Shown here one piece after another: positions 18,109 through 25,875 of a stretch of 64,000 bases of DNA (positions within the stretch are counted from its first letter, which is position 1; each line of letters begins with the position of its first letter). Made by a program: the position numbers and the translations under genes. Location of the stretch: positions 36,103 to 100,102 of the forward strand of contig CAKQQT010000009.1 in NCBI GenBank assembly GCA_934271235.1, given 5' to 3'. This stretch comes from an uncultured Clostridia bacterium (GTDB lineage Bacteria > Bacillota > Clostridia > Peptostreptococcales > Anaerovoracaceae). Below the pieces are notes generated by a model. The model was not told where the DNA came from, did not search any database, and saw only the letters and a list, made by a program, of their open reading frames with translations.

Positions 18109-18729
18109 ATGAATTTGCATCTGCAGGAGCAAGAGGGCTTCGAAGCATTTCGACATGCTTATCGGGCCGCAATTAAGGAAGTCAGAACGAAAATCGAGAT
18201 TTTGAGCGAGGACTTTGCAGTCTGCCACGACTATAATCCGATCCATCATATGGAGCGCAGGCTCAAGACTCCGGACAGTATCGAGGAGAAGCTCACGCGG
18301 TTGGGCAAGGAAATCACGATCGCGTCCGCCAAGAAAAATATTTTTGATATCGCAGGGATCCGTGTGGTCTGCAACTTTATCGACGATGTGTACACGGTCG
18401 CGGACATGCTCACTTCGCAGAGCGATGTCAAGCTGCTGACCGAAAAGGATTACATAAAAAACCCGAAGCCGAACGGTTATCGCAGTCTGCATCTGGTGAT
18501 CGCCATCCCGGTGTATTTTTTGGACGGCTGTGAAGAGGTCATCGTGGAGGTGCAGATCCGCACGGTAGCCATGGACTTCTGGGCCAGTCTCGAGCACCAG
18601 CTGCGCTACAAGCAGAACAAGGACATCTCGTCCAAGATCGACCTGGAACTCAAAGCCTGCGCCGAAGTCAGCGCGACCCTCGACCGCAGGATGCAGAAGA
18701 TCTTCGATGAACTGAATAAGATGGAATGA
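18109..18729 (+). CDS. Small alarmone synthetase (RelA/SpoT-domain GTP pyrophosphokinase)
   Basis: It makes (p)ppGpp-type alarmones from ATP and GTP or GDP. The 206-residue protein contains only the synthetase domain, as in RelQ/SasB. Visible motifs are DIAGIRVVC for the metal-binding Asp region, KPNGYRSLHLV for nucleotide contacts, and VEVQIRTVAMDFWASLEHQLRYK. It has no hydrolase, TGS or ACT domain. AGGAGGG lies nine bases before the ATG. It is monocistronic and probably transcribed from a TATAAT-containing promoter near 18045. Confidence 0.93.
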   Translation: MNLHLQEQEGFEAFRHAYRAAIKEVRTKIEILSEDFAVCHDYNPIHHMERRLKTPDSIEEKLTRLGKEITIASAKKNIFDIAGIRVVCNFIDDVYTVADMLTSQSDVKLLTEKDYIKNPKPNGYRSLHLVIAIPVYFLDGCEEVIVEVQIRTVAMDFWASLEHQLRYKQNKDISSKIDLELKACAEVSATLDRRMQKIFDELNKME

Positions 18730-18735
18730 AATTCC

Positions 18736-18764
18736 TTGTAAGATGGGCGAAAACTGTTTATAAT
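18736..18764 (+). promoter_or_regulatory. Promoter of the MNT nucleotidyltransferase gene
   Basis: TTGTAA (18736-18741), a 17-base spacer, then a perfect TATAAT (18759-18764), 22 bases before the start codon at 18786. Confidence 0.75.
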
Positions 18765-18785
18765 AGAATATGAGGAGGGAATGCG

Positions 18786-19067
18786 ATGAATTTAGAAACA
18801 ATGAAAAAGTATATTTGCGAAATTGCATCGGATTACCCGATCAAAAGGGTTGTTCTATTTGGCTCTAGGGCCGATGGAAATTTTCGTGAAGACAGCGATG
18901 TGGATTTGATGATGGAGTTTACAGAGCCTGTAACTTTGCTGACGATTTCAAGGATCAAGCTTAGACTGGAAGAATTGTTGCAGCTCAGCGTGGACATTGT
19001 ACATGGACCTTTACGAGAAGAAGACCTATTAGAGATCCATAAAGAGGTTGAACTTTATGCAGCATAG
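18786..19067 (+). CDS. MNT-type minimal nucleotidyltransferase (antitoxin component)
   Basis: A 93-residue protein of the DNA polymerase beta superfamily. It carries the motif GSRADGNFREDSDVDLM, with the G-S and D-x-D metal residues near positions 32-47. In MNT/HEPN toxin-antitoxin pairs this protein AMPylates and neutralises the HEPN RNase. Its last codons overlap the start of a HEPN-like frame that is broken (19057-19134), so the pair is no longer functional here. Its AT-rich composition contrasts with the GC-rich genes to its left. Confidence 0.88.
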   Translation: MNLETMKKYICEIASDYPIKRVVLFGSRADGNFREDSDVDLMMEFTEPVTLLTISRIKLRLEELLQLSVDIVHGPLREEDLLEIHKEVELYAA

Positions 19068-19134
19068 GGATGAAGTGATCATAAAAAAAGTGATTTGGAA
19101 AAAATACTGGAAAGTGAAACGTAATGTTTCATGA
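19057..19134 (+). pseudogene. Remnant of a HEPN-domain toxin gene, truncated near an IS200 insertion
   Basis: An ATG overlapping the end of the MNT gene by 11 bases starts MQHRDEVIIKK, a typical beginning of the HEPN/DUF86 partner. After residue 13 the original frame appears shifted: another frame continues S-D-L-E-K-I-L-E-S-E-T and then stops. All downstream sequence is replaced by the IS200 element. The catalytic R-x4-6-H motif is absent. Assignment rests on position and the short N-terminal match. Confidence 0.55.
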
Positions 19135-19140
19135 AATAAG

Positions 19141-19893
19141 AGAAATCGCTTCCACCCGTCAAACGGGTGGTTCGCTCAGGGCTATAAGCCCTTGTTACCG
19201 ACCCGCGTCTAAAGGCGCGGGCTTTCACTTTGTTCAAGCCTTATTGTCTTACCTCTGTTGCCGGCCCCTCCAAGGGGCTACTTTACTTTGCAAAAGGATC
19301 TTCGTATTCCTTTACACTTAACTTATCCAAGGCAATGTCATGCTTTTCCTGTTCTCGTATATATTTTCTTATCGTTTCTTCATTGAGTCCTACCGTGCTG
19401 ACATAATACCCTTCCGCCCAAAAGCGTCGGTTTCCAAATTTGTATTTCAAATTGGCATGTCGGTCGAACATCATCAGCGCACTTTTTCCCTTGAGGTATC
19501 CCATGAAGCTCGAAATGCTTTGATTTGGTGGTATACTCAGCAGTAAATGAACGTGGTCCGGCATCAAGTGTCCTTCTAATATTTCCACTCCTTTATACCT
19601 ACATAAGGCTTTTATGATTTCCTTTAAACTTTCTCTATATTGATTATAGATGATTTTTCGTCTATACTTAGGTGTGAATACAACATGATATTTGCATAAC
19701 CACTTTGTATGCGATAAACTATGATTTACATTTGCCATAAAAGGCCTCCTTTCTTAGTTACAATAAGGCTTGAACAACTCTATTGTAGCAGAGGGATGCC
19801 TTTTTTGGTATAACCTTCGACGCGCACCCGCATAGCGGGTGGTTTATTTGTCTCGAACGCCTTGCGTTCTCGACGGGGGCTTATAGCCCCATA
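19141..19893. mobile_element. IS200/IS605-family insertion sequence
   Basis: The single transposase gene (tnpA, minus) is flanked by subterminal hairpins in the same orientation: CACCCG..CGGGTGGTT at about 19153-19172 and 19826-19844. GGGCTATAAGCCC-type palindromes lie at both ends (about 19179-19193 and 19875-19890), and a perfect 16-base inverted repeat occurs at 19232-19247 and 19760-19775. Such hairpin ends are recognised by Y1 transposases. The exact borders are estimated. Confidence 0.8.
19283..19738 (-). CDS. tnpA: IS200-type Y1 (HUH) transposase TnpA
   Basis: A single-strand DNA transposase of 151 residues, the full family length. The HUH metal motif is HVHLLL (about residue 62), and the catalytic tyrosine lies in the helix TIRKYIREQEKHD (about residue 128). 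The reading frame is intact, so the element may still be active. No tnpB follows, so this is a simple IS200. It interrupts the MNT/HEPN locus. Confidence 0.95.
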   Translation of the reverse strand: MANVNHSLSHTKWLCKYHVVFTPKYRRKIIYNQYRESLKEIIKALCRYKGVEILEGHLMPDHVHLLLSIPPNQSISSFMGYLKGKSALMMFDRHANLKYKFGNRRFWAEGYYVSTVGLNEETIRKYIREQEKHDIALDKLSVKEYEDPFAK

Positions 19894-19897
19894 ATAA

Positions 19898-19936
19898 GAC
19901 AGAGCCTGCAGATGGATGCAGGCTCTTGTCGGCTTT
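19898..19936 (+). terminator. Orphan intrinsic terminator right of the IS element
   Basis: AGAGCCTGCA (19901-19910) pairs perfectly with TGCAGGCTCT (19917-19926), with GACA/TGTC-like extension, followed by GGCTTTTT. It probably ended the original MNT/HEPN transcript before the IS200 inserted. Confidence 0.65.
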
Positions 19937-20007
19937 TTGTCAAAGAAGGGAAAGACTAAAGACATCATTCAGCAGGATTATTTGACTTAAGGACTGATAT
20001 ACTTTCT

Positions 20008-20050
20008 GTTGCAATGTTGAGGAGTTCCCGTTGCAGGCTTGCAACGGGAA
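20008..20050. promoter_or_regulatory. Activator sites upstream of the DUF362 operon
   Basis: The main site has perfect 11-base arms TTCCCGTTGCA and TGCAACGGGAA around GGCT (20025-20050), containing GTTGCA-N4-TGCAAC. A half-site GTTGCA lies 22 bases further upstream (20008). The inner site ends 52 bases before the sigma-54 -24 element. The motif is shared with 24887-24922 and 26758-26792. Confidence 0.8.
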
Positions 20051-20097
20051 TGTTTCTTTTTTGACAAAGAAGGTGATAAAAACGCAATTTTCCCCAT

Positions 20098-20113
20098 TGG
20101 CATGTTTCTTGCT
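20098..20113 (+). promoter_or_regulatory. Sigma-54 (-24/-12) promoter of the DUF362-MFS operon
   Basis: TGGCAT-GTTTC-TTGCT matches the sigma-54 consensus, with GG and GC at the required spacing. The start codon of the first gene is 55 bases downstream. Confidence 0.82.
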
Positions 20114-20167
20114 GTAAGATATTTTGAAATTATAAATGTATTTATGGACATTGCGAAGGAGGAGAAA

Positions 20168-21460
20168 ATGAAAAAAAAATCTCAAGTTGCACTTGTAAAA
20201 AGTGATGACATTCAAGCAAATGTGACGAAAGTTTTTGAATTGCTAGGTGGCGTTGAAAACCTAATAAAGCCAGGAAGCGTTGTGATGTTAAAACCAAATG
20301 CGGGTCATGCAGAGCCACCAGAAACTTCCGTTTGTACAAATCCGGAAGTAGTCAGGGCGGTTATTAAAGAAGTCAGAAAAGCTAAGCCAAAGGAAATTGT
20401 GATTTGTGAGGCAGCAGCAATTGGTTGTGACACAATAGAATGCTTTAAAGTAAGCGGCATTCAAGCAATGGCTGATGAAGAAGGCATTGAATGCTATGAT
20501 ATTAAGCGTGATAAAGATTTGATCACTGTAGCAGTTCGGGGGCATAGATCAAATATCGAAAAAGTAAAACTGCCACGTAGACTGATTGAAGCAGATCATC
20601 TGATCAATCTTCCGATTCTTAAAGCGCATGCATCTATGGTATTTTCAGGAGCGTTGAAAAATATTAAAGGCGTTGTTCAGGACAAAGTACACATGGATAT
20701 GCATAAGCAGGATCTTACAATGGCAATGATGGACGTATGGTCTGTATGTAGGGCTGATTTGAATATTATGGATGCGCATCGCGCAGCATCTGGTTACAGT
20801 CCACATATGCCAGTGCCAATTGAAACACATATGATTCTCGGCTCTAAAGACCCTGTGGCAATTGATCGTGTGGCATGTGAAGTAACTGGAATCGATACTT
20901 CGGGAGTGTCCTATTTCACGGTAGCAGAAGAAGCTGGTTTAGGGTGTTATTCAATGGATCAGATCGAAGTTGTTGGTGACAGGATTGAAGACTGTTTTTA
21001 CCAAATGTGGATCCCATATATCGGAGATATGAGCAAGAGGTGGCCAGAATACGATATTAGATGTGCAGGAGGATGTTCCAGTTGTCAAGCTTTACTCGCA
21101 ATAAATATGGAAGAGCTCAAGGCGGTAAATGCATACGCAGAAAATGCAGGGATGACAGTTGTTATTGGAGGCCTAAATGAAATTCCGGCAGATATTCCGG
21201 ACGAAAAAATAGTTCTACACGGAAATTGTACTAAGAAATATCTCAAGCAGCACCCGAATGCATATCATATTTTAGGATGCCCTCCGAATGAACCGGCACT
21301 CTATCTGACGATTCAAAGACATGAAACGATTGATGGAACTGGAGATCAAGAAGATGAGATTATTCGTCCGTGTATGGCAAGAGACTCAGAAGTGTGGCAT
21401 GATTATGTATTTGCGAAATACGAAGAATATAAGAAAGGCAATTTGAAAGATGGATTCTAA
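20168..21460 (+). CDS. DUF362-family protein
   Basis: A 430-residue cytosolic protein of unknown function. The N-terminal half shows the DUF362 pattern: VVMLKPNAGH, TNPEVVRAVIKEV, INLPILKAHA and LKNIKGVVQDKVHMDMH. The C-terminal part carries a cysteine cluster CAGGCSSC (about residue 300), which could hold a metal or Fe-S cluster. DUF362 proteins are sometimes fused to ferredoxins; this one is not. AAGGAGGAG precedes ATG 20168. It is the first gene of a sigma-54 operon with a small protein and an MFS carrier. The role is unknown; an enzyme acting on the imported substrate is my inference. Confidence 0.8.
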   Translation: MKKKSQVALVKSDDIQANVTKVFELLGGVENLIKPGSVVMLKPNAGHAEPPETSVCTNPEVVRAVIKEVRKAKPKEIVICEAAAIGCDTIECFKVSGIQAMADEEGIECYDIKRDKDLITVAVRGHRSNIEKVKLPRRLIEADHLINLPILKAHASMVFSGALKNIKGVVQDKVHMDMHKQDLTMAMMDVWSVCRADLNIMDAHRAASGYSPHMPVPIETHMILGSKDPVAIDRVACEVTGIDTSGVSYFTVAEEAGLGCYSMDQIEVVGDRIEDCFYQMWIPYIGDMSKRWPEYDIRCAGGCSSCQALLAINMEELKAVNAYAENAGMTVVIGGLNEIPADIPDEKIVLHGNCTKKYLKQHPNAYHILGCPPNEPALYLTIQRHETIDGTGDQEDEIIRPCMARDSEVWHDYVFAKYEEYKKGNLKDGF

Positions 21461-21737
21461 AGAAGCTGCAGTATTCAATGACGGATATGTGCATGTCACC
21501 GCAGGAAGCGAATTTTGGAAAATGCTTGATTTGATTTTTACCGATACTTTTATGAAAACATACACAAATTTTGATAATTTTGAGTATTTTCGCTATTCAA
21601 GTGCTGTTATGGTGAATTGGGGCGGCAGTGAAATGATCTATCAAAAGGAAGTTTTCAATCATTTTATTGTTGAAAGTACATCGTTTCAAAGTTGGGAAGA
21701 AATGGTTATGAAAGCTGCTGATTTAAGGTTTGCTTAA
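21450..21737 (+). CDS. Small protein of unknown function
   Basis: A 95-residue acidic, aromatic-rich protein that I do not recognise. It has no signal peptide or membrane helix, and its midpart FTDTFMKTYTNFDNFEYFRYSSAVMV is notable for Phe and Tyr. Its ATG lies inside the end of the DUF362 gene (11-base overlap), so it is translationally coupled to it and very likely works with it. It ends 43 bases before the MFS gene. Confidence 0.72.
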   Translation: MDSKEAAVFNDGYVHVTAGSEFWKMLDLIFTDTFMKTYTNFDNFEYFRYSSAVMVNWGGSEMIYQKEVFNHFIVESTSFQSWEEMVMKAADLRFA

Positions 21738-21780
21738 CCATATTGTATCATAATGTAAAATATTACAAAGGAGAGAAAAA

Positions 21781-23118
21781 ATGACGGAGAAAAAACAACA
21801 GCTTCAGTCCGAAAACACCAAGGCAAATTTCGGAAAAGGGTGGCTTATTATCTTTTACTGCATGATTATGTTCTGGTTCTTAATTGGCTTTTCTATTGAT
21901 GGGCAAAACATCGTTATTGATGTCTTTGCAGGACAAAATTGGGAAGCCTTAGGCTTTGCGGATCAAACTGCGTTACATGCGAAATTACTTGATCTGGCGA
22001 TGTGGGCAGGTCTGATCGGTGTAGTTGCATATTTTGCAATTGGAAGACTTTGTGTTAAGCTTGGAGGCAGGACACTTTCTGCCGTGTGCCTTGCACTTGC
22101 AGGTGCATCTTATATCTATTACGGACATGCAACCGATACGACAAGCTATTTTATCGGATTAACGTTGGTAACGATTTTTATTAATGGTGCAGCTTATATA
22201 GGTGGTGGAAATCTTGTAACACAATGGATGCCTAAGAAAAAGGGTTTGGCAAATGGATTTACAACGATGGGGCACAATCTTGGCTCTGCATTGTACGTGC
22301 CTTTAATTTCAGCATTGATAGGTGCGTATGGTATGGCAAAAGGAATGACAGTAACTGGTGTTGCTGCAATCGTTATTGCAATCATCGCATTCATCATCAT
22401 TCGAGACACTCCACAGGAACGAGGCGTCTTCCCAGATAATGTAACGGAAGAAGTTTATAAAAAAGAATATGCAGATCTTAGTTCAGAGAATACAAGCCGT
22501 TGGACTGTTTCAAAACTATTAAAAACAAAGGAAATGTGGATAGTCTCTTTGATTATTGGCATCAATCAGTTAGTCACGACTGGCGTTATGAGTCAGATGG
22601 TACCAAGAAACATGGAACTTGGGTTTACACAGGAAAGAGCAGTATTTTTGATGACTGTGTGTGCGTTGATCGGACTTGCAGGATCTTACGGATTTGGCTT
22701 TATCGATCAAAAACTTGGTGTCAAGACAGCAATTCGAGGGTTTCTGATCTGGTATGCAGTTGCACTTGCGGTAAATTATTTCATGAATAATATGATTGGC
22801 GGCTACATTTGTGTTATGATGGTTGGCGTTGCGATTGGTGCATCTGCAAACTTTATGGTATCGCTGCCAGCATCTGTTTTCGGGCGACACAACTTTGATT
22901 TAGTATATTCAATTTATTTCCCGATTATGGAAATCGTATTGATGTTAAATTATAAGATTAACTCAATTGCGCTTTCCATGACAGGCAGTTTAAGAGGCGC
23001 GTATCTGGTATTTATCGCATTGCTTCTTGTGAATATTGTCTTTATCTCCATTTTGGATGTAAGAAGATATAATCTGGACTATCAGAAAGAAGAAGAACTC
23101 TTAAGTGATGTGAAATAA
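21781..23118 (+). CDS. Major facilitator superfamily carrier, OxlT/monocarboxylate-like
   Basis: A 445-residue membrane protein with 12 predicted helices. The segment MPKKKGLANGFTTMGHNLGSALYVP resembles the OxlT and monocarboxylate branch, which moves oxalate, formate or other small organic acids. The central hydrophilic loop lies around residues 210-235. AAAGGAGAG precedes the ATG. As third gene of the sigma-54 operon it probably imports the pathway substrate, an organic anion by inference. A terminator follows. Confidence 0.9.
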   Translation: MTEKKQQLQSENTKANFGKGWLIIFYCMIMFWFLIGFSIDGQNIVIDVFAGQNWEALGFADQTALHAKLLDLAMWAGLIGVVAYFAIGRLCVKLGGRTLSAVCLALAGASYIYYGHATDTTSYFIGLTLVTIFINGAAYIGGGNLVTQWMPKKKGLANGFTTMGHNLGSALYVPLISALIGAYGMAKGMTVTGVAAIVIAIIAFIIIRDTPQERGVFPDNVTEEVYKKEYADLSSENTSRWTVSKLLKTKEMWIVSLIIGINQLVTTGVMSQMVPRNMELGFTQERAVFLMTVCALIGLAGSYGFGFIDQKLGVKTAIRGFLIWYAVALAVNYFMNNMIGGYICVMMVGVAIGASANFMVSLPASVFGRHNFDLVYSIYFPIMEIVLMLNYKINSIALSMTGSLRGAYLVFIALLLVNIVFISILDVRRYNLDYQKEEELLSDVK

Positions 23119-23206
23119 AACGCGCAGGCAGCTTTGGTGTTAAGAAAATCATTTAAAAAACTTGTACTGTAATGTGCAAGAGAACCATACGAGATATATG
23201 CATAAT

Positions 23207-23253
23207 GAAAGTATATGCGGTGCTTGATAAACACTACATATACTTTCTTTTTT
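23207..23253. terminator. Bidirectional intrinsic terminator
   Basis: GAAAGTATATG (23207-23217) pairs with CATATACTTTC (23237-23247), followed by a T-run to 23253. It lies between the convergent MFS and sigma-54 activator genes and could serve both. Confidence 0.8.
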
Positions 23254-23265
23254 GCTGCATGTTTA

Positions 23266-24801
23266 TTAGAAATCTCTACTTTTAGAATATGGGATGCCGT
23301 ACTGTTTGATTTTTCTGGAAATTGTCGAGGCATTTACCCCTAGCTTTGCACCAGCATCACGTAAATTTTCAGAAGTACGCAGAGCATTTTCAATCAGGTG
23401 TTTTTCATAGTTTTCCAGTGAGGCAGAAAGCGGAAGATTAGAAAAAGTCATATCCATTTCGTCAGTTTGAGAAACGTCAAATAATCCTTGCAATATTTTG
23501 TCGTTGACATTGCTGGCACCAGAAGCACAGATCGTCAGATATTCAATGACATTTTCAAGTTCACGAATATTCCCTGGCCAGCTATATTGCCGCATCATAG
23601 AGAGCTGATTCTCTGTAAAAGAAAAAGTGCGATGATGCTTTGCAGCAAAGTAATCCATGAAATACTGAATTAAATGATCAAGGTCGTCAATTCGCTCACG
23701 TAGTGGAGGCACTTTAATCGGAATAACGTTTAGCCTATAATAGAGATCTTGCCTAAAAGTTCCATCTAAGACTTTTCTCTTTAAATCAGCGTTGGTTGCA
23801 GCAAGAAAACGAATATCTAGTTTTATTGGATGAGTGCCGCCAACACGCATGATTTCTTTGTTCTGAATGGCACGTAGAAGTTTTGCCTGCAAATCCATCG
23901 ACATTTCTCCGATTTCATCCAACAGGATTGTCCCACCATTTGCAATTTCAAAAAGACCTGGTTTCCCATTCTTGACTGCGCCGGAAAATGCTCCTTGTTC
24001 ATAACCAAAAAGCTCTGATTCTAGAAGATTTGCAGGGATAGAAGCACAGTTGACTTTAATAAATGGTTTGCGACTACGGTTACTTAAACGGTGAATTTCA
24101 TCCGCCACAACTTCTTTTCCAACGCCAGATTCACCCGTAATGAGAATGGTTGCATCTGTCGGTGCAGCCATATGAATGGTTGCTTCCATTTTTTTTAAAG
24201 ACTCTGAAGAACCGGAAAGGCGTTTTGAAGGATAATTATCTTTCGAAAAAATACGGATGCTTTCTTTACCAGAGGAATTAATCTCCCTTAGAAACTTTTC
24301 GTAATCCTCCTGAAGTGCCTGTAAGGAAAGAACCGGACGACTACTCACGACGACTTGGTGCAACGAACCATCCGCGTCAAATAGCGGAACTCCGATTGTA
24401 TAACCAACGCTTGGGGGATTTGTTTTATTTACAGTTGCTAAACGAAAAGTCTTTTTCCCAGTCTTTATGACATCAATTGTTGCGCCGCCAGTAAAAAGGG
24501 ATCCATCTGCGACAATATCATGGATATTTTTCCCGAGGACCTCTTCTGGCAAAATCTCGGTGTTTCGCTGATGTGCAGGATTAACATAGATACAGACTCC
24601 ATCTTTATCCGAAATAAAAATACTGTCATCAAGAGCCTCTACTACGTGCTTAAAGTCAATGCCAAGCGTTAAAAAGGCATTGAGATCGTGATCAATATCT
24701 TCTAGAAGGTGCATGGCAGTTTCTGCATCTTGATAATCACCTTTTTTTAATGCAGAGGAAATTTTCTCTTTTATATCATAGATTGCCAGTACTTGATCCA
24801 T
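23266..24801 (-). CDS. Sigma-54-dependent transcriptional activator with PAS domain
   Basis: A 511-residue enhancer-binding protein. The PAS-like sensor spans about residues 50-165, the AAA+ domain about 200-430 with Walker A GESGVGKE (223-230), Walker B ILLDEI, and the sigma-54-contact loop GAFSGA (270-275) where GAFTGA is usual. A Fis-type HTH ends the protein (DAGAKLGVNASTISRKIKQYG). GGAGGG precedes the start. It lies amid three sigma-54 promoters with shared operator repeats, so it is almost certainly their activator. The PAS position suggests cytosolic sensing of a small metabolite. Confidence 0.94.
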   Translation of the reverse strand: MDQVLAIYDIKEKISSALKKGDYQDAETAMHLLEDIDHDLNAFLTLGIDFKHVVEALDDSIFISDKDGVCIYVNPAHQRNTEILPEEVLGKNIHDIVADGSLFTGGATIDVIKTGKKTFRLATVNKTNPPSVGYTIGVPLFDADGSLHQVVVSSRPVLSLQALQEDYEKFLREINSSGKESIRIFSKDNYPSKRLSGSSESLKKMEATIHMAAPTDATILITGESGVGKEVVADEIHRLSNRSRKPFIKVNCASIPANLLESELFGYEQGAFSGAVKNGKPGLFEIANGGTILLDEIGEMSMDLQAKLLRAIQNKEIMRVGGTHPIKLDIRFLAATNADLKRKVLDGTFRQDLYYRLNVIPIKVPPLRERIDDLDHLIQYFMDYFAAKHHRTFSFTENQLSMMRQYSWPGNIRELENVIEYLTICASGASNVNDKILQGLFDVSQTDEMDMTFSNLPLSASLENYEKHLIENALRTSENLRDAGAKLGVNASTISRKIKQYGIPYSKSRDF

Positions 24802-24886
24802 AAGAATCCCTCCATTCCTTTCCGCTAATTTTCAAATATAGTATATCAGAAATGCTGAAGAATGAAAAGTATCAACTTGATAATTT

Positions 24887-24922
24887 GTTGTCAAGTTGCA
24901 ACAAACTCGTAGAAATTGCAAC
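24887..24922. promoter_or_regulatory. Tandem activator sites between the regulator and the larC-like gene
   Basis: GTTGTCAAGTTGCAAC (24887-24902) matches the GTTGCA-N4-TGCAAC pattern with two mismatches. A second right half-site TGCAAC ends at 24922, exactly 20 bases later and 50 bases before the -24 element. The site also lies 85-115 bases upstream of the activator gene and may autoregulate it. Confidence 0.75.
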
Positions 24923-24972
24923 GGAAACGAAAAAAAAAGAACGTTTTTTTTGAAAAAAGAACCCTAAAAGAA

Positions 24973-24988
24973 TGGTATGATATTTGCA
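24973..24988 (+). promoter_or_regulatory. Sigma-54 promoter of the larC-like/BKACE operon
   Basis: TGGTAT-GATAT-TTGCA has the invariant GG and GC at correct spacing. The larC-like ATG is 54 bases downstream. Confidence 0.78.
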
Positions 24989-25041
24989 ATATAAAACATA
25001 GTAAACAGAAAATAAACACAAGAAAGCTTTAGGTGATCATT

Positions 25042-25827
25042 ATGAAAACATTATACATTGATTGTGCATCGGGCATGAGTGGAGACATGATGCTAGCAGC
25101 TTTTGTCAATATGGGAATGCCAATTGCGTATATGCAGAAAGAGTTTGAAAAACTTGGAATTTCAAAAGAGTTTCAATTTTCTGCAAAGCATAACTTTTAT
25201 CAAGGGAAAAAAGTAACAAGTTTAGATGTGAACTTAGAAAATGAGGCTGTTATGCAGATACATCCATATAGTGGACGTTATCGGAATTATCGAGACATCC
25301 TTGATTTATTAGAAAAAAGTAGCCTAAATGATAAGGTAAAAGATTTAAGTCGTAAGATTTTTGCGATTAAGGCAACGGCAGAAGCATCTGTACATGGGGT
25401 TCCTCTGGAGAAAGTACAGTTCCATGAAGCAGGCGCAGTAGATTCTATTGTAGACATCGTGGGAGCAACATTGGGAATCGATTACTTTGGCATTGAAACG
25501 ATTACTTCAACCGAAGTGCCTACGGGCTATGGTTCTGTATTGTGTGCATGTGGTGAATTACCGGTTCCGGCACCTGCGGTAAAACAAATTTTAAAAGAAA
25601 CAAAACTTCCGCATTATCGCTCTGATATCAAACAGGAACTTCTGACACCCACTGGGGCTGCAATTTTAGCAGGAATCACAAGTTGCTTTACCAAACAGAA
25701 ACTAAGTGTATCTGCGGCAGCGCTGAAACAAAATTTTTTACAAGCAGGCTATGGAATCGGCAAACGTATAACAGGCCTTCCCCCATTATGTCTGCTTTTA
25801 TGTAATGATGCTATTAGAATGTCATAA
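25042..25827 (+). CDS. LarC N-terminal-domain protein (nickel-pincer cofactor metallation family), C-terminal domain absent
   Basis: LarC inserts nickel into the pyridinium-bisthiocarboxylate pincer cofactor of lactate racemase. This 261-residue protein shows the N-terminal LarC (DUF111) features: YIDCASGMSGDMMLAAF, FHEAGAVDSIVDIVG and ELPVPAPAVKQILK. It ends after a poor copy of the GYG segment. The C-terminal LarC2 domain is missing, and I see no frameshifted continuation downstream. The His-rich linker is also absent. No larA, larB or larE is in the window. The ATG at 25042 is preferred over the GTG at 25033. It is followed 48 bases later by BKACE. Confidence 0.8.
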   Translation: MKTLYIDCASGMSGDMMLAAFVNMGMPIAYMQKEFEKLGISKEFQFSAKHNFYQGKKVTSLDVNLENEAVMQIHPYSGRYRNYRDILDLLEKSSLNDKVKDLSRKIFAIKATAEASVHGVPLEKVQFHEAGAVDSIVDIVGATLGIDYFGIETITSTEVPTGYGSVLCACGELPVPAPAVKQILKETKLPHYRSDIKQELLTPTGAAILAGITSCFTKQKLSVSAAALKQNFLQAGYGIGKRITGLPPLCLLLCNDAIRMS

Positions 25828-25875
25828 TGTGAAGATAACAAGATTGAATTGTGAGAAAGAGAAGAGGAGATTGGT

